Under the pieces are notes generated by a model. It had not been told where the DNA came from. It saw only the letters and a list, made by a program, of their open reading frames with translations, and made no database searches. Shown here in pieces: positions 1 through 5,622 of a DNA stretch of 11,258 nt. Made by a program: the position numbers and the translations under genes. The DNA is from an uncultured Campylobacter sp. (GTDB lineage Bacteria; Campylobacterota; Campylobacteria; Campylobacterales; Campylobacteraceae). The stretch covers positions 1 to 11,258 of the forward strand of contig NZ_CALHHX010000048.1 in assembly GCF_938030685.1 (NCBI RefSeq). The letters run 5' to 3'. Position 1 is the stretch's first letter. The number at the start of each line of letters is the position of its first letter.

Positions 1-377
1 ACGAGGCCGTAAATATGGGCTGGAAATACGAGTCGCTGTGGGCGCTGATGTGGGCGATGGGGCTCGTGGAGGAGCTTAGCTTTCCGAGCGAGATCTGCGA
101 CTGCGCCTTTGTGATGGACACCTTTAGCGGCGGCGATTTTTCGGCGCGCGTAAAGCTGCGGGGCACGGATGAAATTTTGCAGGCGCTCGATCTCATCTAC
201 CGCTACCACTGGGCGTGCGTCAATGCTCGCGTGCATGGCTCAGACTGCGCAGGGCTTGATGAAGAGGTCGTGATGGAGAGGCACGGCGGGCTGGAGTGGC
301 TGTGCTGCAAGGGGGAAGAGAATGATAATCTGACGGATGAATATAATGCGTGGGATTATCCGGACTTGAATACTTAG
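1..377 (+). CDS. DUF4272 family protein, C-terminal part (5' end outside window)
   Basis: The reading frame is open from the first bases of the window (codons from base 3) to a TAG at 375-377, so the start lies upstream. The Met codon at 15 is preceded in frame by Glu-Ala-Val-Asn and is probably internal. About 125 residues are visible. Hallmarks of the DUF4272 family are a Trp-rich helix (GWKYESLWALMWAMG), then a Pro and CD pair (FPSEICD), an ALDLIYRYHWA segment, a VVMERHGGLEWL segment and a closing acidic WDYPDLNT. In relatives these correspond to WR.E.LWVLLWALG, LHYRLHWA, VVYERHRALNWL and WDDVDTDT. The family is thought to be cytosolic and has no established biochemical function, so none is assigned. 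Five Cys residues are visible, including an adjacent CC pair, but with no clear metal-binding spacing. The gene points toward tpx and is followed at once by a long palindrome. Family assignment is from remembered motifs, not a search. Confidence 0.82.
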   Translation, partial: EAVNMGWKYESLWALMWAMGLVEELSFPSEICDCAFVMDTFSGGDFSARVKLRGTDEILQALDLIYRYHWACVNARVHGSDCAGLDEEVVMERHGGLEWLCCKGEENDNLTDEYNAWDYPDLNT

Positions 378-378
378 C

Positions 379-498
379 GGCGTGTCTTTTTCTACTTATA
401 CTTCGTTGAAATTTGATTTTCAAGCTCGGCAGGCTATCTTGCCTAGCCTACACTTAAAAATCAAATTTCGCCTCGTTTAAGCGAAAAAATACTGCGCC
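379..498. repeat. long imperfect palindrome (about 120 bases)
   Basis: Two arms pair across a 7-base loop (437-443). The strongest blocks are GAAATTTGATTTT at 408-420 against its exact complement at 457-469, and AGGCTA at 431-436 against TAGCCT at 444-449. AAG at 422-424 pairs with CTT at 453-455. Outer parts pair less well but still match: GGCG at 379-382 with CGCC at 495-498, a T-rich run at 387-391 with an A-rich run at 484-489, and CTTA at 395-398 with TAAG at 478-481. By eye roughly 40 of about 55 positions pair. It begins one base after the DUF4272 stop codon. It could act as a two-way terminator, but it is far longer than a normal terminator and resembles a miniature mobile or dispersed intergenic palindromic element. 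No target-site duplication was established. Confidence 0.7.
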
Positions 499-543
499 TT
501 ATCTTTGTTGTGCGTTATCCCATTTTACTATACGTCGTTGCGT

Positions 544-711
544 CTAAAAATTTGCTCGGTCACGTATTGTAATAATACGCTCCCATTCGAATTTCATCCG
601 CGCCTCGTCTAGCTTCGCGATACTGCCGCCTGTATTTTTGCGCTCAAATTTAACCCCGTTCGCGCGCTGCTTTTCTAAATTCAAAATATGTGCCGACGGA
701 TCGAAAAGCAT
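544..711 (-). CDS. candidate 55-residue small protein (doubtful)
   Basis: On the minus strand an ATG at 709-711 opens a 55-codon frame ending in TAG at 544-546. The product begins MLFDPSAHIL and ends IITIRDRANF. It is highly charged, with a stretch KLDEARMKFEWER that would form an amphipathic helix, and it has no membrane segment or signal peptide. I do not recognise a family. There is no convincing Shine-Dalgarno sequence before the ATG, and the frame lies across the repeat module at 601-630, so it may simply be a repeat that happens to stay open. In its favour, the composition looks protein-like and the frame is uninterrupted. The BrnT-like string MKFEW inside it is too short to mean anything. 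Confidence 0.2.
   Translation of the reverse strand: MLFDPSAHILNLEKQRANGVKFERKNTGGSIAKLDEARMKFEWERIITIRDRANF
601..630. repeat. second copy of the palindrome's right-arm module
   Basis: This 30-base block starts with CGCCTCGT and ends TACTGCCGCC. The right arm of the palindrome at 469-498 starts with the same CGCCTCGT and ends TACTGCGCC. TACTGC is displaced by one base between the two, and the middle is diverged. The base runs before each are also alike: AAATTTC just before 470, and GAATTTCATCCG before 601. The two blocks are therefore probably diverged direct copies of one module, 132 bases apart. The similarity was judged by eye and the middle third does not align well. Confidence 0.45.
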
Positions 712-777
712 ACCGAATGTGAAAATTTATGAATTGATTGGGGATAGAATTTTAAAATTCTGTTGCAAACTACACAA

Positions 778-812
778 AGCGGATCACGGTCGCAGATCCG
801 CTGAAATTTCAG
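778..812. other. hairpin with adjoining perfect palindrome
   Basis: AGCGGATC at 778-785 pairs perfectly with GATCCGCT at 795-802 across a 9-base loop. It runs straight into a 12-base perfect palindrome, CTGAAATTTCAG, at 801-812. The stem is strong, but neither side has a clean T run, so a terminator role is only possible. It lies in the convergent spacer, about 135 bases past the tpx stop on the minus strand and about 400 bases past the DUF4272 stop on the plus strand. Confidence 0.5.
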
Positions 813-863
813 ACGCGACCTGCTAAATTTCAGGGCGCAGTGGAATTTTAGAATTTAAAGTTG

Positions 864-935
864 CGGGCGAGCAAGGCGCCCGTCCGCGTATTTTAAGCCC
901 GCTAAATTTAAGCGGGTAACGTCTGCACCGCAGAC
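864..935 (-). terminator. tpx: stacked hairpins downstream of tpx (probable 3' end region)
   Basis: Three stem-loops follow the tpx stop in the minus direction. GTCTGC at 921-926 pairs with GCAGAC at 930-935 around a 3-base loop. CCCGCT at 898-903 pairs with AGCGGG at 911-916 around 7 bases. CGGGCG at 864-869 pairs with CGCCCG at 877-882 around 7 bases. None is followed by a classical uninterrupted T tract; the nearest is CTTTAAATTCT after the third. The cluster between two converging genes makes termination the likeliest role, but this is inferred from position and stem strength. Confidence 0.45.
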
Positions 936-947
936 CTAGAAATTGCA

Positions 948-1478
948 TCAGCCCTGCGTCGCAGCGCTTCCGCTCGCAAACGCCGCCGCATTGAGCGCCG
1001 CGTCGTAATCTGGCTCATCTACGATGTCGTCCGTGATCTGCTTGTAGGCGATCTTGCCTGCGGTGTCCACGACGAAAACCGCGCGACACGTTAGCCCCGC
1101 AAGCGCACCGTCCGCGATCAGCACGCCGTATGCGCGCGCAAACTCCTTATCGCGAAAATCGCTTAGAGCGCGTAAATTTTTGATCCCCTCGGTCGAACAA
1201 AATCTGCCCGCGGCAAACGGCAGGTCCATCGAGACCACGAAAACCTCGGTATTTTTTATACTCGCGGCGCGCTCGTTAAATTTGCGCGTCTCGGTCGCGC
1301 ACACACCCGTATCCAGAGACGGCACGGCGATGATGACCTGCGCCTTGCCCGTGCCGCCGCCGACTTTGACCTCGCTAAGATCGGCCGCGACCAGACTAAC
1401 CTCTGGCGCCTTATCTCCAAGCTTAAGCTCGCCGCCCGAAAGGCCGACGCTTACGCCTTGCAATTTGGTTCGTTGCAT
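948..1478 (-). CDS. tpx: thiol peroxidase (Tpx), atypical 2-Cys peroxiredoxin
   Basis: Reduces hydrogen peroxide and organic hydroperoxides at a reactive Cys and is recycled by thioredoxin. The 176-residue product shows the Tpx layout: a GxxAPE segment near residues 21-26, the peroxidatic site PSLDTGVC with Pro53, Thr57 and Cys60, the resolving Cys94 in GRFCSTEGIKNLRALSDFRD, and the Arg132 that completes the active site (TCRAVFVVD). The 34-residue Cys spacing matches Escherichia coli Tpx (Cys61, Cys95). Cys131 is an extra Cys next to the conserved Arg. The C-terminal tail is Ala/Ser-rich and slightly longer than usual. No signal peptide is seen, so it is probably cytosolic or possibly periplasm-associated without a classical leader. 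The ATG is supported by an AAGGA-type ribosome binding site (1484-1488) five bases upstream. The gene stands alone, 620 bases past fusA, so it probably has its own promoter. Confidence 0.96.
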   Translation of the reverse strand: MQRTKLQGVSVGLSGGELKLGDKAPEVSLVAADLSEVKVGGGTGKAQVIIAVPSLDTGVCATETRKFNERAASIKNTEVFVVSMDLPFAAGRFCSTEGIKNLRALSDFRDKEFARAYGVLIADGALAGLTCRAVFVVDTAGKIAYKQITDDIVDEPDYDAALNAAAFASGSAATQG

Positions 1479-1483
1479 GATTT

Positions 1484-1520
1484 TCCTTTGTTTTAAAATA
1501 TCTGAAATGGGCGCGTTATA
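1484..1520 (-). promoter_or_regulatory. tpx: candidate tpx promoter -10 box and ribosome binding site
   Basis: On the minus strand a TATAAC hexamer (1515-1520) lies 36 bases before the tpx ATG and is flanked by GGGC and GCCC at 1509-1512 and 1521-1524, a short inverted repeat around the box. Further down, AAGGA (1484-1488) is well placed for ribosome binding. No good -35 box is visible, which is usual for Campylobacter housekeeping promoters. The -10 call rests on one 5-of-6 match and could be chance. Confidence 0.3.
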
Positions 1521-2057
1521 GCCCGCGAAAGCAAACGCCTGCTAAATCCGAAAACAGGCAAGCTCGGGCATTGGCTCGGCCGATATGAGTGGCGCGTAGA
1601 TTGTAGATTGCTGCGCTAAGATGAAATTTTACGGCGCGAAGCAGCACAATTAAAGCCCCCGAGAATACCGCTACTCGCATAAAGCACTGATGGTCGCGAT
1701 CTGATATAAGTCTATGATAGTTGCGCTCCGCCTTAAGGCTGTGCCGAAGGTAAAATTTAGCCCCGTTTGCGACGATTTTATCCGTGAATAAAAATCAAAG
1801 CGATAGCGCTGTATGTGCACTTTACCTGCGAAAGAAAGAAATCACTAGTAAAACGACAGGTGCGGCATCATGAGCGCGTTTTAAGTTATGTTTTAAATTT
1901 TTAAATTTAATTGAAATTTTTTGATCTAAATTTATGATCGGCGGAAGTTAAAATTTATGAATTGAAATTTTATTCGGAGTCGGAGTATGAATTTAAATTT
2001 ACGCTAGTAAAACGGGTTAAATTTGAAGGGCTATTTTAAAATTTCAAGAAGTGCCGG

Positions 2058-2086
2058 GGGTTGGCGATAAAGCTATCGCCACACCC
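2058..2086 (-). terminator. strong hairpin just after fusA (candidate str operon terminator)
   Basis: TGGCGATA at 2062-2069 pairs with TATCGCCA at 2074-2081 around an AAGC loop. The stem is lengthened by GGGT (2058-2061) with ACCC (2083-2086) across a one-base bulge. In the minus direction it starts about 15 bases after the fusA stop codon, the expected place for the end of the operon. The bases after the stem are CCGGCACTTCTTG rather than a T run, so it may stabilise the message end or work with Rho instead of being a textbook intrinsic terminator. Confidence 0.55.
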
Positions 2087-2101
2087 TAGCGCTCTTTAAG
2101 C

Positions 2102-4177
<2,076 letters not shown>

Positions 4178-4182
4178 GACGC

Positions 4183-4188
4183 CCTCCT
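4183..4188 (-). promoter_or_regulatory. fusA: fusA ribosome binding site overlapping the rpsG stop codon
   Basis: A perfect AGGAGG lies five bases before the fusA ATG and shares bases 4187-4188 with the rpsG TAG stop (4187-4189). A ribosome finishing rpsG therefore covers the fusA start signal, which suggests coupled translation of S7 and EF-G. It is the most canonical ribosome binding site in the window. Confidence 0.9.
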
Positions 4189-4657
4189 ACCAACGATAAT
4201 GCGCGAAAGCTTTGTTGGCTTCCGCCATCTTGTAGGTGTCTTCTTTCTTTTTAAATGAAGAGCCTTTAGAATTTGCGGCGTCCATAAGCTCGTAAGCCAG
4301 GCGCTCTATCATTGTGCGCTCGCTTCTTTTTCTCGCAAAAGAGATGATCCAGCGGATAGCCAAAGCCTGCTGGCGAGCCGGCCTGACCTCTATCGGAACC
4401 TGGTACGTAGCGCCGCCTACTCGACGAGACTTAACTTCCATCAAAGGCTTAACGTTATCGATGGCGTCGTTGAAAATTTCGATACCTTTCTTCTCGCCGT
4501 CTTTATTGTTGATGAAATTTAAGGCGCCGTACATGATCTCGGTAGCGACGCTCTTTTTGCCGTCGAACATAAGCGAATTAATAAATTTTGTGATTACTTT
4601 GCTGTCATAAATCGGATCGGGCATAACTTCCCTAACGGGAGCTTTTCTTCTTCTCAT
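4187..4657 (-). CDS. rpsG: 30S ribosomal protein S7
   Basis: Primary 16S rRNA binding protein that nucleates assembly of the 30S head and lies near the exit-site tRNA. The product is 156 residues, a normal bacterial S7 length. It begins MRRRKAPVREVMPDP and contains the conserved DPIYDSKVITKFINSLMFDGKK, the RRVGGATYQVPIEVRP loop (about residues 78-93) and the RWIISFARKRSERTM segment, ending FAHYRW. An AAGGA ribosome binding site (4663-4667) precedes the ATG. It lies 69 bases after rpsL and 9 bases before fusA. In E. coli S7 represses its operon by binding the rpsL-rpsG spacer. Here that spacer holds only a small hairpin (CGGCA 4693-4697 with TGCCG 4706-4710), so such feedback is possible but not shown. 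Confidence 0.99.
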   Translation of the reverse strand: MRRRKAPVREVMPDPIYDSKVITKFINSLMFDGKKSVATEIMYGALNFINNKDGEKKGIEIFNDAIDNVKPLMEVKSRRVGGATYQVPIEVRPARQQALAIRWIISFARKRSERTMIERLAYELMDAANSKGSSFKKKEDTYKMAEANKAFAHYRW

Positions 4658-4726
4658 TTTATTCCTTCAAATTTTAAAATTTTACTCAAACTCGGCAAAA
4701 TCTAGTGCCGGTCTGTTTAGGCCAAA

Positions 4727-5101
4727 CTATTTTTTAGGTCGTTTAGCACCGTATTTTGATCTTGCAACGGTTCGTTTTGCAACGCCTGCAGTATCGAGCG
4801 CACCGCGGACGATGTGGTATTTAACGCCCGGTAGGTCCTTTACGCGACCGCCGCGAACTAGCACGATAGAGTGCTCTTGTAGATTGTGACCTTCACCGCC
4901 GATATAGCTGATGACTTCAAATCCGCTAGTAAGCCTTACTTTGGCAACTTTACGAAGCGCTGAGTTTGGCTTTTTAGGGGTCGTAGTATAGACCTTAGTA
5001 CAAACTCCTCTTCGTTGAGGGCAATTCTTTAGCGCCGGAGACTTCGATTTCTCGGTAATCTTCTTGCGCTCTTTTCTGACCAATTGATTTATGGTTGGCA
5101 C
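4727..5101 (-). CDS. rpsL: 30S ribosomal protein S12, GTG start
   Basis: Decoding-centre protein of the small ribosomal subunit. It has 124 residues, the usual length, with the conserved start PTINQLVRKER, the loop TTTPKKPNSALRK (39-51), IGGEGHNLQEHS and RGGRVKDLPGVKYH. Lys43 and Lys88, the positions where changes give streptomycin resistance, are both the sensitive wild type. Asp89 is the residue methylthiolated in many bacteria. The start codon is GTG (5099-5101), preceded by AAAGGAAAG (5104-5112). No in-frame ATG is available nearby; the ATG at 5101-5103 is in another frame and overlaps the GTG by one base. It is the first gene of the str group, 83 bases downstream of the DoxX gene, with its own candidate promoter. 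Confidence 0.99.
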   Translation of the reverse strand: MPTINQLVRKERKKITEKSKSPALKNCPQRRGVCTKVYTTTPKKPNSALRKVAKVRLTSGFEVISYIGGEGHNLQEHSIVLVRGGRVKDLPGVKYHIVRGALDTAGVAKRTVARSKYGAKRPKK

Positions 5102-5139
5102 ATCTTTCCTTTCACAAAAATTTATTCAAAAAGATTTGG

Positions 5140-5145
5140 ATTATA
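5140..5145 (-). promoter_or_regulatory. candidate promoter -10 box for rpsL-rpsG-fusA
   Basis: A perfect TATAAT on the minus strand lies 38 bases before the rpsL GTG. A start a few bases after it would give a leader of about 30 bases with a good ribosome binding site. Upstream there is no TTGACA-like box but a run of alternating A- and T-rich tracts (5151-5184), the pattern described for Campylobacter sigma-70 promoters. This suggests the str group can be transcribed independently of rpoBC and the DoxX gene. No start site has been mapped here. Confidence 0.6.
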
Positions 5146-5184
5146 CTTTGTTTAAACTTACAGAAACGTAAATTTAACTAAATT

Positions 5185-5574
5185 TTAATCTCTAATCAGT
5201 ACAAATTCTCCGCCGCCGCAGATCACTAAGCAGATCGCAGCGGAAAGATACAGATATACGATTTCCAGCTCAAATCCGCCTACGCCGGTAAGCGCACCCA
5301 ACGGAGTGTGCAGTACATAAATTATCATGAGCACGTTTGCGATCACAAGCAGAGCGCCTATGCGACAAAATACGCCTATGATTATCATCGCTGGCGCCAG
5401 CACCTCGCCTACGTATGCGCCGTAAGCCACCAGATCCGGAATTCCTCTGGCTACCAACATCGATTTTACGCCATCTATGCCGTGAGTGAGCTTAAAAATT
5501 CCATGCATTAAAAGACAAACTCCAAGCCCCAACCTGATAAACAACAGACCGAAATTTATGTTGATCATATTCAT
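5185..5574 (-). CDS. DoxX family small membrane protein
   Basis: A 129-residue integral membrane protein with four predicted membrane segments, roughly residues 7-28, 48-69, 71-89 and 103-121. DoxX-family signs are the first-helix pattern RLGLGVCLLMHGIFKLTHG (Arg14, His24-Gly25, Lys28), a Glu in helix two (Glu57), and the last-helix pattern FELEIVYLYLSAAI ending in GGGEF. Family members are loosely linked to quinone or thiosulfate oxidation, redox balance or detoxification at the membrane. The exact role here cannot be named, and DoxX itself (thiosulfate:quinone oxidoreductase subunit) should not be assumed. The ATG at 5574 has an AAAGGA site (5581-5586) at good distance; the Met at residue 3 is a weaker alternative. 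It lies 46 bases after rpoC and 83 before rpsL, same strand, with no obvious promoter of its own, so it is probably read through from rpoC. Confidence 0.88.
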   Translation of the reverse strand: MNMININFGLLFIRLGLGVCLLMHGIFKLTHGIDGVKSMLVARGIPDLVAYGAYVGEVLAPAMIIIGVFCRIGALLVIANVLMIIYVLHTPLGALTGVGGFELEIVYLYLSAAICLVICGGGEFVLIRD

Positions 5575-5597
5575 GTTTCATCCTTTAAATTTAGGTA

Positions 5598-5622
5598 AAT
5601 TTAGGGCTTTTTACCCTAAATT
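5598..5622 (-). other. hairpin covering the rpoC stop codon
   Basis: AATTTAGGG at 5598-5606 pairs with CCCTAAATT at 5614-5622 around a 7-base loop, a 9-base perfect stem. In the minus direction it begins inside the rpoC TAA stop and is followed by TACCTAAATTT, without a T run. It may slow or partly end transcription leaving rpoBC, or mark a processing point before the DoxX gene. The low GC content of the stem argues against a strong terminator. Confidence 0.5.

Larger units (their letters stand above)
378..947. other. convergent intergenic spacer with palindromic repeat modules
   Basis: This 570-base stretch lies between the stop of the DUF4272 gene (plus strand) and the stop of tpx (minus strand). 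It holds an imperfect palindrome (379-498), a second block resembling its right arm (601-630), a small hairpin (563-579, stem CGTATT/AATACG), a hairpin at 778-802 and three stacked hairpins next to tpx (864-935). A plus-strand open frame at 638-826 encodes no recognisable protein and runs through the 778-802 hairpin. The only small open frame I would keep as a candidate is the 55-codon one on the minus strand at 544-711. No tRNA or other known RNA gene was recognised. Confidence 0.7.
1479..2101. other. gene-free spacer between fusA and tpx
   Basis: No convincing gene was found in about 620 bases. The left part (1500-1850) has mixed composition close to coding DNA. It includes a nested inverted repeat at 1521-1569 (GCCCG with CGGGC outside, GCCTG with CAGGC inside). 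A minus-strand frame of about 50 codons opens at a GTG near 1819, but it has no ribosome binding site and no recognisable product. The right part (1860-2045) is strongly A+T-rich with many AAATTT words. An 11-base direct repeat CTAGTAAAACG occurs at 1845-1855 and 2004-2014. No tRNA fold was recognised. It may be a decayed gene plus regulatory DNA for tpx, but nothing shows this directly. Confidence 0.6.

Noticed and set aside
220..423. Minus-strand 67-residue open frame antisense to the DUF4272 gene
   Set aside because: Composition is that of a shadow frame of a real gene, and its start lies within the palindrome.
379..630. CRISPR array
   Set aside because: There are two diverged repeat modules only, not evenly spaced identical repeats with unique spacers.
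544..711. BrnT-like toxin signature (MKFEW) in the small frame
   Set aside because: Only five residues match, they are not at the N-terminus where BrnT carries them, and there is no neighbouring BrnA-type gene.
638..826. Plus-strand 62-residue open frame
   Set aside because: No recognisable domain and no clear ribosome binding site; it runs through the hairpin at 778-802 and lies antisense to the candidate frame at 544-711.
1054..1521. Plus-strand 155-residue open frame
   Set aside because: It is the antisense shadow of tpx, whose product and motifs are unmistakable; the shadow has no known domain.
1673..1819. Minus-strand frame of about 50 codons from a GTG in the fusA-tpx spacer
   Set aside because: No ribosome binding site, no ATG and no recognisable family; kept only as part of the spacer description.
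4658..4726. S7 autoregulatory RNA site in the rpsL-rpsG spacer
   Set aside because: Only a 5-base stem with an 8-base loop is visible and it does not resemble the E. coli operator well enough to call.
4727..5101. Streptomycin resistance changes in rpsL
   Set aside because: Lys43 and Lys88 are both wild type.
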